The translations under genes were made by a program, and so were the position numbers. Of a DNA stretch of 57,046 bases, positions 13,695 through 22,226 are shown in pieces (position 1 is the first letter of the stretch; the number at the start of each line of letters is the position of its first letter). The stretch spans positions 1 to 57,046 of IMG/VR virus record IMGVR_UViG_3300047359_000830; one strand, 5' to 3'. The notes under the pieces are model-generated. The model was not told where the DNA came from and ran no database searches. It was given only the letters and a program-made list of their open reading frames with translations. Origin of the DNA: a virus.

Positions 13695-15814
13695 ACTCCT
13701 GCCATGATATCGTCATAGTATCTATCATTCTCGTCTCTAGCAGTATCCTTACGAACTAAAACATTAGTAGAAGAGTTATTATTATTCTGTTGAACAACTT
13801 GTGCAACTGCCTCGGCCGCTGCATTTACATCTGGTCTTGCATCTTGTGTTGCTTGTTCTATTTCTTGACCTCTTCTCTTTGCCATTTCATCTTCTGCAAT
13901 CTCCATGACTAATTCTGCATCAGAACCATCTTCTAAGGTTGTCTCACCTTTTGCAAGAGTTGTTTTTGCTTCGTTATAATCTGCAATGATTGATTTTCTT
14001 GCCTCTAGTTCTTTCTCAATTAGTTCTTTAGATTCATCGGCAATATCATCATCAGCAAGAATTGCATTCAATTGATTATTAGGTGCAGTGATAATCATGT
14101 CTTTGTTTACTTGACTCTTACCAAACATTCCAACCTTCTCATACAATCCAGATTCTTCAGCACTCATCAGACTTTGCTCTTGTTTTGCTTCTTTGGACTT
14201 ATCTCTTTCTTTTAATGGTTCTTCACCTGATTCCATTTCGGCTTCATCGTCTTTACCAAATATCATATTGACTGCCCAATCTGGTAACAGTTTCTTTGCC
14301 ATGTCTTTTATAAACTTACCAATGTCAATGCCGAAGACATCCTTAAAGAAGTTGCCGATTGCTTTAAATGGTGCCTTTATTAAATCCCAAATACCACCAA
14401 ACATATCTTTAAGACCACCGAACATCATGTCGAAGTCTCCTGTAAATAGACCTTTCCAGAAGTCAAAGAATCCACCAAAGATTGTAAAGATAGAGTCTTT
14501 AATATCTATGAAGTAACCTATAACTGTATCGACCGCTGCCTTGAATCCTTCAGACTCTTCATATAGTTTCATACCTGCCATGACTAAACCAACAATCGCT
14601 ATTCCTGCAAGTATGTACGGTGCAGCGGCAAGTAATAGACCACCTGCAGTCATAGCTAAACCACTTATGAATGCAGCGGCACCAGCAGCGAATGCGGTTA
14701 GTGTTGCCATTAAGGCAGTTCCCGCAGCTGCGAGTCCTGTACCTATTGCCGTGAAAGCACCTCGAAGAGCAGTCATGCCTCCTGAAAGCATAGACCCCAA
14801 AGATTTTTTAAGACTTCCTGCAGCTTTTCCAATCCCCTTTCCTGCATCTTGCATTACTCTTCCAAGATTACCCATAATCTTATCACCTAAGACTCCGTCT
14901 CCACCGAAAACTTTACCTAGTGCATTTAACTTTTTAGTTGCACCATCGAATGTTCCCATAATATCAAAACCAACAAGTTCTTTAAAACCATCAGAGAAAT
15001 TTGAAAGTCCTTGCATCTGTTCTTCTTTAGATTTATCAATAGATGCTTTAAGTTCTTTTGAAGCATTCTCTTGGTGTTGTGCAATTGAAGACAATGATTT
15101 TTCATGTTCGGTGACAAAGAAAGTTTTATCTGCCATTTCTTTAGACAATAGGTCTTGTTGACCCTTATACTTTTCTTGTAATATTTTGTCTTGGTTTGCT
15201 TCTTCGTCTGCAAGAGCATTTTTAGCCTGTTCTATTTTTGCCTGGAGTTTAAAGTCTTGTGCTTGATTCTCATTTTCTGCGGCCAACTTTTCTGCATCTT
15301 TTACTGCTTTCATAGCATCGGCAAGACCTGAAGATTTCTCGTCTGCCATTAGTTTATCTAAGTCAGTAATCTTTTGTTGAGTTTGTGATTGTGATATTAA
15401 AGCGTCTTTTCTGAGTTTAGTAAATTTCTCTTCTTCTCTTTCAAGACCTTGCATTCTTGCAACTTGTCCACCAAATACATCTGATAGAATGTCTTGTTGT
15501 TCTTCAGTTAGATTACTCCAACCCTTTTCTGCCATCTCAGTAGCAGCAGACATACCTTTAATAAGGTCTCTATTAAGAACGGCACCTTTAAATGTATCGG
15601 CAGACAACCCTTTAAACTCAGAAACAATTTTAGCTGCCTCTGGTCTTGTTTTAGCGAGACTAGAAATAACATTCTTAAATTCTTTAGTTGTTCCTACAGT
15701 AGACTCTTCAAGTTCTGAATTAAACTCTGCACGAATTTTTTTCTCTTCTTTTTGTGCCTGTTTGAGTTCGTCTAAAATCTGTTTACGAACCTTTTTTATC
15801 TCTTCGTCTGCCAT
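13691..15814 (-). CDS. Tape-measure-like tail protein
   Basis: 707 aa. About 280 residues of charged coiled coil (KKVRKQILDELKQAQKEEK...) precede a long Gly/Ala/Leu hydrophobic stretch (about 335-425, including LAAAGTALMATLTAFAAGAA and LLLAAAPYILAGIAIVGLVM), then repeated GGxxDxxxGLF-type segments and a polar tail. This layout is characteristic of myovirus tape-measure proteins; T4 gp29 is 590 aa. The sequence itself is too diverged to prove gp29 homology. It is last in the minus-strand operon after gp26, where a tape-measure gene is expected. Confidence 0.72.
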   Translation of the reverse strand: MADEEIKKVRKQILDELKQAQKEEKKIRAEFNSELEESTVGTTKEFKNVISSLAKTRPEAAKIVSEFKGLSADTFKGAVLNRDLIKGMSAATEMAEKGWSNLTEEQQDILSDVFGGQVARMQGLEREEEKFTKLRKDALISQSQTQQKITDLDKLMADEKSSGLADAMKAVKDAEKLAAENENQAQDFKLQAKIEQAKNALADEEANQDKILQEKYKGQQDLLSKEMADKTFFVTEHEKSLSSIAQHQENASKELKASIDKSKEEQMQGLSNFSDGFKELVGFDIMGTFDGATKKLNALGKVFGGDGVLGDKIMGNLGRVMQDAGKGIGKAAGSLKKSLGSMLSGGMTALRGAFTAIGTGLAAAGTALMATLTAFAAGAAAFISGLAMTAGGLLLAAAPYILAGIAIVGLVMAGMKLYEESEGFKAAVDTVIGYFIDIKDSIFTIFGGFFDFWKGLFTGDFDMMFGGLKDMFGGIWDLIKAPFKAIGNFFKDVFGIDIGKFIKDMAKKLLPDWAVNMIFGKDDEAEMESGEEPLKERDKSKEAKQEQSLMSAEESGLYEKVGMFGKSQVNKDMIITAPNNQLNAILADDDIADESKELIEKELEARKSIIADYNEAKTTLAKGETTLEDGSDAELVMEIAEDEMAKRRGQEIEQATQDARPDVNAAAEAVAQVVQQNNNNSSTNVLVRKDTARDENDRYYDDIMAGV

Positions 15815-15825
15815 TTAATTTTCCT

Positions 15826-16206
15826 TTATTTACCGAATGCTTTTCCTGCTTCAGATATTCCAAATGCACCTAGTGTGACTACTACAAATGATGTATAGAT
15901 TGTTTCAGAGACTTTTAAGTCTATATCCCAAACTAGTGCTGTGACTAAGTCTGTTATACCGAAACACATCATTAAAAAGAATGAGATGAATCCTATGATT
16001 GCTTTCTCATTCAGGTCATTGTCATCTAAGAACAAGTCTATAAACTTTCTTTTTGGTGGTTCTAATCCTCGTTTTGCCTTGATGGCATCTTCCTTCATTT
16101 CTCGGATTACATCTTCCTGTTCGTCAAGTTTTTCGATAAGTGCCATGTACTTATCTAAATCAATCTCCACCTCATTGCTTGACATGTCTTTTATTTCTTC
16201 TGCCAT
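15826..16206 (-). CDS. Conserved two-span membrane protein of the tail operon
   Basis: 126 aa. Acidic coiled N-terminus (EVEIDLDKYMALIEKLDEQ), then two transmembrane segments: AIIGFISFFLMMCFGITDLV (about 69-88) and YTSFVVVTLGAFGISEAGKA (about 104-123). The C-terminus GxFGIxEAGKAFGK is familiar from marine T4-type phages. It sits between gp26 and the tape-measure gene. Role unknown. TGGAG precedes its start. Confidence 0.7.
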   Translation of the reverse strand: MAEEIKDMSSNEVEIDLDKYMALIEKLDEQEDVIREMKEDAIKAKRGLEPPKRKFIDLFLDDNDLNEKAIIGFISFFLMMCFGITDLVTALVWDIDLKVSETIYTSFVVVTLGAFGISEAGKAFGK

Positions 16207-16248
16207 TTTATAACTCCATATTGTTAATCACGGCATACATAATAAAGA

Positions 16249-16434
16249 TTATTGTTGTTTACTTTTCTGTCTCTGTTTTTCCTGTTCTAAGTAGTTTAAG
16301 AGAAGACTCGTATAAATCTCCCTCTCCCACGGCATCATATCCTCTAACTCTGATAATGAATAATTATGATGTTGCATCAACTGAAAGTTGGTGTTATAAT
16401 AATTAAACACCGACTCGTGAGAAAGGGCTATTAG
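16249..16434 (-). CDS. Candidate -1 frameshift extension of gp26 (tail-assembly chaperone-like)
   Basis: The -1 frame relative to gp26 is open from the TTTTTTC at its 3' end for 61 codons to TAA 16249-16251. It encodes LSHESVFNYYNTNF, then SLSELEDMMPWEREIYTSLL and a charged Gln/Lys tail. The PWEREIY helix resembles the T part of G/GT-type tail-assembly chaperones. Initiation at the internal ATG 16377 (42 aa) would lose the first 19 protein-like residues, and no other ATG exists, favouring frameshifting. In T4, gp51 occupies this place. Confidence 0.55.
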   Translation of the reverse strand, partial: LIALSHESVFNYYNTNFQLMQHHNYSLSELEDMMPWEREIYTSLLLNYLEQEKQRQKSKQQ

Positions 16435-17132
16435 AAAAAATTTTGTAATCCTTCTAAAACTCTACTCTGTTGAGTTCCGCAAATTTCACATTTGAAACTT
16501 ACTTCTTTTGTCAGTTTAGGAGTTTTCTCAAAGTATTCCGATAATTGTCCTAGTTGTGCAAAGGTTAAGTTTTCAATAAACTCATCTACATCTGCGTCAC
16601 TAATATCAGTTCTCTCATAGACACTTTCTGCATCAAAGATTCTATCTATAGATTTATTCAATAGATAAAATATTACCTCGTTTTCAGGCATATCTTGTAC
16701 ATCTTTTGTGTCTTCTACTTTGAGTAATCTCAAAACTACTCCAACATCATCACTAACCATTATAGTATTGTCAAGAATTTCCCCCTTAACTTCTACTTCT
16801 TCGAAATTGATAAAAGCCTCACCTGTTCCTGAACAGTCATCTTCCAGACATTTCATTTTAACAGTTGCACTTTCACCAACAGATTTTGTACGAATTTGAA
16901 TGAACAACCATTCAAGGTCTATCATTGCTAAATCATTCGCATCAATCTCTCCAAAGGTTACATCATTAATCATGTTTTTAACGGCTTCAAGGGATTCAGT
17001 TTTATCTTCACCCTCTTTTGCCAACATCAATACCTTTTGTTCTTTAACAAGAAAAGGTCGAAACTTTATTTCACGACCATTACTTGGTAGCACCGTTTTA
17101 TATGTCGGTGCTGATTGGATTGGTAATCCCAT
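16431..17132 (-). CDS. 26: gp26-type baseplate/tail-assembly protein (T4 base-plate family)
   Basis: 233 aa. IKFRPFLVKEQKVLMLAKEG (about 22-41) is the hallmark of the T4 gp26 / phage base-plate family, and the rest fits it. CLEDDC and CEICG supply four Cys that could bind zinc. Its last codons are AAT TTT TTC TAA, which contain the slippery heptamer T TTT TTC right before the stop. In T4, gp26 is a hub component/assembly factor; the position before the tape-measure gene also matches lambda G. Confidence 0.82.
   Translation of the reverse strand: MGLPIQSAPTYKTVLPSNGREIKFRPFLVKEQKVLMLAKEGEDKTESLEAVKNMINDVTFGEIDANDLAMIDLEWLFIQIRTKSVGESATVKMKCLEDDCSGTGEAFINFEEVEVKGEILDNTIMVSDDVGVVLRLLKVEDTKDVQDMPENEVIFYLLNKSIDRIFDAESVYERTDISDADVDEFIENLTFAQLGQLSEYFEKTPKLTKEVSFKCEICGTQQSRVLEGLQNFF
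16434..16440 (-). promoter_or_regulatory. Slippery heptamer TTTTTTC for -1 frameshifting
   Basis: In gp26 frame it reads xxT TTT TTC followed directly by TAA, a canonical X XXY YYZ site. Both tRNAs can re-pair in the -1 frame, which then stays open for 61 codons. No strong pseudoknot was identified downstream by eye. Confidence 0.5.
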
Positions 17133-17154
17133 AATTTACTCCATAATGTTATTA

Positions 17155-17838
17155 CTAGATGCCACCACCTAGTAAATTGCTTAGTCTTGACCCCGCTGAA
17201 TCTAAGTTATTAAGTTTCCCTAACATACTTTTAGATTTATTGTTGTATCGACTAGCAACTGTAAGACTTTCTCTTGCTAAATCAAGATATCGTCTTCCTT
17301 TATTTAGTACCGAAAGTTTGGGGGCATCCCCATATTCAGTATCAAATGTTTTAAATGCAAATTTGCATGAAAATTTTAATAATGCACTATCACCCATTGT
17401 TAGTGTCATTGGTTCGTAAGAGACTGGAAATGCATCATAGAATTTGTATTTTAATGCTTCTGAATCGTCTCTTCTAAATTGGTCTACTTCTATTGTACCA
17501 TAGTATTCTTTTGGATATTTGAAAATTGGTTTGATACTATTTCCATCTTCTGCTGTGAAGATAGAAGATTGCCATGCTTCAATGATATATCTATCAAAGA
17601 AACTTGAATCACATACAAATGAGAAATCTACTTCGTTTGTATTATTCACTTGTGTGACTTTCTTTGTTATTGTTCCTGTCGTTGCAAAATCTTTTGTTGT
17701 CAAAGTTCTACCAGGAAGTGTTGCAGATTCACATCTAATTCCTTCTAACTTTATACCACCAGGTCCGAACATGTTAACTGCGAATCTATTGTTCATCGCA
17801 CCTGAATCGAAATTGCCTTTTATCTTATTAATATCCAT
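17155..17838 (-). CDS. 54: Tail-tube-fold protein, gp54/gp19-like
   Basis: 227 aa. RCESATLPGRTLTTKD (about 36-51), DVxFSFVCDSSFFDRYIIEAWQ-type pattern and YKFYDAFPVSYEPMTLTMGD are the conserved beta-barrel elements of the tail-tube family. T4 gp54 (320 aa) starts the tube on the baseplate and gp19 (163 aa) builds it. The intermediate length, the C-terminal helix (residues 195-227, ending SNLLGGGI) and linkage to gp48/gp53/gp4 favour gp54. A separate gp19 would be outside the window. Confidence 0.68.
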   Translation of the reverse strand: MDINKIKGNFDSGAMNNRFAVNMFGPGGIKLEGIRCESATLPGRTLTTKDFATTGTITKKVTQVNNTNEVDFSFVCDSSFFDRYIIEAWQSSIFTAEDGNSIKPIFKYPKEYYGTIEVDQFRRDDSEALKYKFYDAFPVSYEPMTLTMGDSALLKFSCKFAFKTFDTEYGDAPKLSVLNKGRRYLDLARESLTVASRYNNKSKSMLGKLNNLDSAGSRLSNLLGGGI

Positions 17839-18413
17839 TAAAATTTCTCTCTACTTTCTGCATATACAGTGTTTGCGTTTACATTAAATTTTTGTGAGGG
17901 CAACATTGCCATCATGTCCCAATTATCCATAGGAACTTCTGCTATTCTGGAGTTGATATGACCGTAAAGATATCTCTTTACACATGGTTTTGCATATTTA
18001 AGACCTGAAACAGACTTAATTAATTGATAAGATAGTAGAACTCTTTGTTCTTCATCGTTATCGTTATCAATTGCAATCTCATAAAGACTCAAAAGTAATG
18101 CAGTTCTATATCTTGGTGCAATGTAATGTAAATTTATGCCCATAAAACCATCTGCAAGTAAATCAAATACAATAGTGAGTGGGAATTTATCCCAATAAGG
18201 CATCAAATCTTGGTATTTTGCATCATAAAGATACATATACATTCTGCCCAACTCTGGTCTTTTAACTATAGGAAAATCATCATCAGTTAGTAGTTTGTTC
18301 ACTGGTTGTCTTATCTTTCTAAGTCTTCCTTTAAACCATTCAAGACTCTCTCTACTCCTTTGAGCATTTTCCAAAGGAGATTCATTTTGAATTTTATCAA
18401 GTAAGTCTAACAT
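17838..18413 (-). CDS. Conserved T4-type morphogenesis protein, function unknown
   Basis: 191 aa. GRMYMYLYDAKYQDLMPYWD, FPLTIVFDLLADGFMGINLHY and AKPCVKRYLYGHINSRIAEV are blocks I recall from a protein found beside gp4 in marine T4-type phages. I cannot give it a T4 number with confidence (the DNA-end protector gp2 has been suggested for such positions, without visible proof here). The stop of this gene shares a base with the start of the next. Confidence 0.7.
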   Translation of the reverse strand: MLDLLDKIQNESPLENAQRSRESLEWFKGRLRKIRQPVNKLLTDDDFPIVKRPELGRMYMYLYDAKYQDLMPYWDKFPLTIVFDLLADGFMGINLHYIAPRYRTALLLSLYEIAIDNDNDEEQRVLLSYQLIKSVSGLKYAKPCVKRYLYGHINSRIAEVPMDNWDMMAMLPSQKFNVNANTVYAESREKF

Positions 18414-18419
18414 ACATAC

Positions 18420-18427
18420 TATTTATG
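18420..18427 (-). promoter_or_regulatory. Late promoter variant CATAAATA before the 17838-18413 gene
   Basis: CATAAATA on the minus strand ends 6 nt before the ATG at 18413, just after the gp4 stop. As with other elements here, +1 would fall at or next to the start codon. Confidence 0.45.
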
Positions 18428-18429
18428 TA

Positions 18430-18861
18430 TTATGTAAGATGGTCTTCAGTTAAAATGCGAAATTTTAGTCTTCTTTCTTTACAAAATGATTCCGCTGCTT
18501 TAAATTTCGCTTGATTTACGGCATATGTAGCAACTTCATTGAGATATCTCTTAGTTTGTCGTTTTGGGGGTTTCGGAGGCAGTAATTGTCTCTTTGGTTT
18601 GACTTCAATCACTTCTCTTACTGTTTGACCAACAGAATTTACATATTTTATGTAAAAATCGGGGAAATAGCGATGAACTCTCTTGTCTAAAGGTGATTTA
18701 TAAGGAATTACGACTTCTTCACTACCCCATTCAATGACATTTTCGTTATTATCGCAATAAACCATGAATCTGCGCTCCCAAAGCGAACGATAGAAGATTT
18801 TTGTTGGGTCTCCTTTGTATTTTTTGTAATTCTTTGGTTTGAACTTACCACTGTATGACAT
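18430..18861 (-). CDS. 4: gp4 head-completion protein (TnsA/nuclease-like fold)
   Basis: 143 aa (T4 gp4 is 150). SYSGKFKPKNYKKYKGDPT and IFYRSLWERRFMVYCDNNENV are conserved gp4 blocks. E, D and ExK positions typical of the family follow: WERR, HRYFPDFYIKY (D) and VIEVKPKRQLLPP (ExK). Family role: head completion/neck attachment. It is transcribed divergently from gp48, with its promoter overlapping the gp48 start codon. Confidence 0.88.
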   Translation of the reverse strand: MSYSGKFKPKNYKKYKGDPTKIFYRSLWERRFMVYCDNNENVIEWGSEEVVIPYKSPLDKRVHRYFPDFYIKYVNSVGQTVREVIEVKPKRQLLPPKPPKRQTKRYLNEVATYAVNQAKFKAAESFCKERRLKFRILTEDHLT

Positions 18862-18866
18862 AAATA
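18859..18866 (+). promoter_or_regulatory. Late promoter variant CATAAATA for gp48
   Basis: On the plus strand CATAAATA ends 30 nt before the gp48 ATG. Its first three bases are the complement of the gp4 start codon. Confidence 0.55.
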
Positions 18867-18889
18867 GATGTATATAACTCGTTTAAGGA

Positions 18890-18897
18890 TATTTATA
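18890..18897 (-). promoter_or_regulatory. Late promoter TATAAATA for gp4
   Basis: Perfect TATAAATA on the minus strand, 28 nt upstream of the gp4 start, overlapping the first base of the gp48 ATG on the other strand. Together with 18859-18866 it makes a compact divergent late promoter pair. Confidence 0.65.
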
Positions 18898-20066
18898 TGC
18901 CCAATATTAACAAAATTTTAAGTAAAGTAAATAAAGCAAAATCTGCTATTTCTAGTGCAAAAGGAATCAAATCCAAACTATCTCAGATTAATTATACTTC
19001 AGTAATCAACTCTAACGAGTTAGAAGCACAGGCAGAAATTGCAAAACAGACTTTAGATAAAAGAAAAGCATCATTACAGAAGTCTTTGAATGCAAATAAC
19101 AAATCAAAGAACAAGGCAAAGAAGTCTCCAGACGGACAGTTAATTGAACTTCAATATCCGTATGAAGAAGAACATGATAACTACATAGTATTCACAAGTC
19201 GTTCAAGAGTCAATCGTCAAAGAAGAGAAACAGACGGTATGGTCATGGGTGCAGATGATAATAGAGCATCTCTTATGAATACAGCAGACGGACAAGTTCA
19301 GATTGCATTACATATTCCTTTGACACTAGAACAAGAGGCTTCTGTTAAGTATTCCGCAAAAGATGTTGGTTCACTTGCAAGAGGAGCGGCACAAGGTGGA
19401 ACAGGATTTATTACTGGTATGATTCAAGGGTTATCACAAGCAGCGTCAAAACTTTTGAACAGTATGACAGGTAATGCAATGTTTATTATGCAAGGTAAGG
19501 CAGTTAACCCTATGCAAGAAATGTCATTAGAAGGTGTTGACTTTAGAACATTATCATTTTCTTACACTATGTCACCAAGTTCTGAAAAAGAGGCAGATAT
19601 GATAAATGATATTATCTATTATTTTAAAACTGCAATGTTACCTGATACATATCCGGCATTGGGTGCAGCGTCATCAGATGCAGAAGGATTCTTTAACTAT
19701 CCCAATACATGGAAAGCAGAGTTAGAAGGACCGATTGCAGGTAAAGTTGACGGATATCTTCCTATGGTTTTAGAGAGTTGCAAAGTCACTTATGAGGGAG
19801 ACTCAACTTCTATGACCTTCTTTAAAGAAGGACAACCAACAAGTATTAAAATGGATTTAGGATTTAAAGAACTTAAAATACTTACACAAGAATCTTATCA
19901 AGAAATTACTGCAAACAAAAGAGGTGCAGAATCAGGTCTTAAATCTATGCCTAGTATTATTGATGAAAATGCATCAGACGCTGATGCTAGAGACGCCAAT
20001 ATGGCTGCAGGTACAGCGGGTGAACAAGCAATAAAAGATTCTAAATCGAAAAAGAAAAATCCATAA
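18897..20066 (+). CDS. 48: gp48 baseplate tail-tube cap
   Basis: 389 aa (T4 gp48 is 364). A Lys/Ser-rich helical N-terminus (NINKILSKVNKAKSAISSAKG) precedes the tube-like domain; LEGVDFRTLSFSYTMSPSSE (about 210-229) and EADMINDIIYYFKTAMLPD are the diagnostic blocks. The C-terminal 40 residues are polar and probably disordered. In T4, gp48 sits on the hub and receives gp54 and then the tube. AAGGATATTTAT provides the ribosome-binding site. Confidence 0.87.
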   Translation: MPNINKILSKVNKAKSAISSAKGIKSKLSQINYTSVINSNELEAQAEIAKQTLDKRKASLQKSLNANNKSKNKAKKSPDGQLIELQYPYEEEHDNYIVFTSRSRVNRQRRETDGMVMGADDNRASLMNTADGQVQIALHIPLTLEQEASVKYSAKDVGSLARGAAQGGTGFITGMIQGLSQAASKLLNSMTGNAMFIMQGKAVNPMQEMSLEGVDFRTLSFSYTMSPSSEKEADMINDIIYYFKTAMLPDTYPALGAASSDAEGFFNYPNTWKAELEGPIAGKVDGYLPMVLESCKVTYEGDSTSMTFFKEGQPTSIKMDLGFKELKILTQESYQEITANKRGAESGLKSMPSIIDENASDADARDANMAAGTAGEQAIKDSKSKKKNP

Positions 20067-20074
20067 GGTAAAAT

Positions 20075-20785
20075 ATGTCAAATCAATTATTTAAAAACTT
20101 TCCAGAAATACAATATACTTTATCGACAGGTAAGATTGTCACCATTAAAGACTTCTTTAGAAAGTCTACAATAGAACAGGAATCTGTTAACAGTGTAATC
20201 TCATACACATTTTATGAAATACAAGACGGTGAGAGACCAGATGTTGTTGCAGATAGATTATATGGTGATAGTGATTTACATTGGACATTTTTCTTAGTCA
20301 ATGAAATGGATAATTATTATCAATGGTATAAAGACCAAACCACATTTGAAAATAACATGAAAGAAATGTATCCTGAATATTGGTTGACTTCAACTAACTC
20401 AACAGACATAGTAAGTTCAACAGGTAAATGGTTGTTGGGAGAAATAATTGAAACAGGAACACAAAAAGGTAATGTTATATCAGTTCAACCCACATTTAAT
20501 AGAATTGGTGTTGCAGGTGGAACTTGGAATGCAAACGATGTAGTCACAGGTAAAGTGAGTGGTAAATCATTCACCGTATCATCAGTTCAAAACGGTTCTG
20601 ATGGTGTTGACCATTATGTTAACTCAGAAGGTTTTAAAAGAAACACATTCTCAACAGGTTTTTCACCAGTGACTTACTATACACATGACTATGAGATGAA
20701 TGAGAAAGCAAGAAAGATAAAGGTTATAAGACCTGAATATATAAGAAGAGTTGTATCAGAATTCGAAAAAGTAATGGCATCATAA
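20075..20785 (+). CDS. 53: gp53 baseplate wedge protein
   Basis: 236 aa (T4 gp53 is 196). Conserved wedge start LFKNFPEIQYTLSTGKIV, then FYEIQDGERPDVVADRLYGD and HWTFFLVNEMDNYYQWY (about 70-86), the gp53 family signature (LysM-like domain). The second half is an added beta-rich insert (RIGVAGGTWNANDVVTGKVS) before the conserved RPEYIRRVVSEFEK tail. AAGG at 6 nt before ATG. Confidence 0.9.
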   Translation: MSNQLFKNFPEIQYTLSTGKIVTIKDFFRKSTIEQESVNSVISYTFYEIQDGERPDVVADRLYGDSDLHWTFFLVNEMDNYYQWYKDQTTFENNMKEMYPEYWLTSTNSTDIVSSTGKWLLGEIIETGTQKGNVISVQPTFNRIGVAGGTWNANDVVTGKVSGKSFTVSSVQNGSDGVDHYVNSEGFKRNTFSTGFSPVTYYTHDYEMNEKARKIKVIRPEYIRRVVSEFEKVMAS

Positions 20786-20786
20786 T

Positions 20787-22226
20787 ATGAGCACTTTAAA
20801 ACAAGGAGAATTCCTAGTAGAATCTCTAGCACTAGTCAATCAATTCGGTGAGACTTTAGATATCTCAGGAGTTGTTGGTGAGTTTTCTTTGACTGAAAGT
20901 ATACATAGAAAATTTTCATCTGCTGTTGTGGGTATTGTTGATGGTCTTAATCTATTAAAGAACTATCGGTTTACAGGACAAGAATTCATTCGTATATCAA
21001 TCAAACAAAAAGAAGGTATGGGTGATACTGCAGATGCAATGTATAGTATTGATAAAACATTCAGAGTATTTAAAGCAGACAATATTTCCAGAGAAGGAGA
21101 AAAGATTCAATCATACATATTGAGTTTATGTGAACCTAGGTTATTTAATCTACAAAGAACTAGATTGAGTAGAACATTAAGAGGTTCTTATGATGACATG
21201 TTAGAGAATGTTCTTGTAAATGAAGCAAAGATTCCTATGGAAGAATTCGACCATTGGGAAGAAACCAAACCAGACAATTTTCAATTCATAGTTCCTAACT
21301 GGACTACAAATAACATCATAGACTATTGTGTCAAAGAGGCAAATATAGGTGGTGATACTAATTATAGAAATGCTATGTTCTTCTTTCAAACATTAAATGG
21401 TGGGTTTAGATTTAAATCGATTGATGAAATGTTTTCACAAGAATTTCCTGTTGCATTCACTATGAAACCTAGAAATTCATCCCCAACAGAAGATATGGAC
21501 TTAAATGCTCCTGGTGGTTTGAATAGTCAGATTCTAAAGTATAGAAAACCACAAATGTTTGATACATTAAGAGGTACAGTCAGAGGTGCTTATGCATCCC
21601 ACATGAAAGTATATGACCCTTTGCGTAAATTAGAATCAGAAGAAGTTTATGATATGGAAGAAACATTTAAAAGAGGTAAACATCTATCTGGTTTTCCTAT
21701 GATTCATAATGGTGAATATGAGTATACATTTACAGTAGAAAACGCAGTGGGTGAAGGAGAACCACCATCATATTCAGAAGTAGATGTTGACTTACCTCCA
21801 AACCAGCATTTTAACGCGTTTTTCATTGAGGCAAGTGATATGAGACACTCATATGATGACAATGAGGATTTGACTGCTCAAGAACTTTTCAGAGGAAAGG
21901 AAAATAGAGACAATGCGACACTAGAAAGAAATGCACTTCTTGAAATATTGAATCAACATCGAATAGTTGTGACTGTTCCTCTAAGAACTGATATGAATGT
22001 AGGACAAATTGTTCAAATATCACTTCCTGCTGCGGAACCAACTTCAGAACAAGATACATCAGATAAATTAAACGATGATAGATATCTTATAACAGATTTA
22101 AAAATAACTGGTGACCCACAACAATTGACAGGTACAATGACAATGGAATGTGTTAAAGAATCTTACATGCAGAAAGTAGAAACTGCAACACCACTAGACA
22201 ATACTGCAACACCGAGAGAAGCATGA
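20787..22226 (+). CDS. 27: gp27-like baseplate hub protein
   Basis: 479 aa (T4 gp27 is 391). FSLTESIHRKFSSAVVGIVD and the strand-rich N-terminal half match the tube-like barrels of myovirus hub proteins. NFQFIVPNWTTNNIIDYCVK and NAMFFFQTLNGGFRFKSIDE resemble the second hub domain. The position between gp53 and gp5 is that of the T4 hub partner gp27. The ATGA overlap with gp5 suggests coupled synthesis of the gp27-gp5 complex. Confidence 0.78.
   Translation: MSTLKQGEFLVESLALVNQFGETLDISGVVGEFSLTESIHRKFSSAVVGIVDGLNLLKNYRFTGQEFIRISIKQKEGMGDTADAMYSIDKTFRVFKADNISREGEKIQSYILSLCEPRLFNLQRTRLSRTLRGSYDDMLENVLVNEAKIPMEEFDHWEETKPDNFQFIVPNWTTNNIIDYCVKEANIGGDTNYRNAMFFFQTLNGGFRFKSIDEMFSQEFPVAFTMKPRNSSPTEDMDLNAPGGLNSQILKYRKPQMFDTLRGTVRGAYASHMKVYDPLRKLESEEVYDMEETFKRGKHLSGFPMIHNGEYEYTFTVENAVGEGEPPSYSEVDVDLPPNQHFNAFFIEASDMRHSYDDNEDLTAQELFRGKENRDNATLERNALLEILNQHRIVVTVPLRTDMNVGQIVQISLPAAEPTSEQDTSDKLNDDRYLITDLKITGDPQQLTGTMTMECVKESYMQKVETATPLDNTATPREA

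Noticed and set aside
14541-15161. Plus-strand frame of 206 codons inside the tape-measure gene
   Set aside because: Shadow of a real minus-strand gene: Ala/Pro-rich antisense translation, no ribosome-binding site and no coupling with neighbours.
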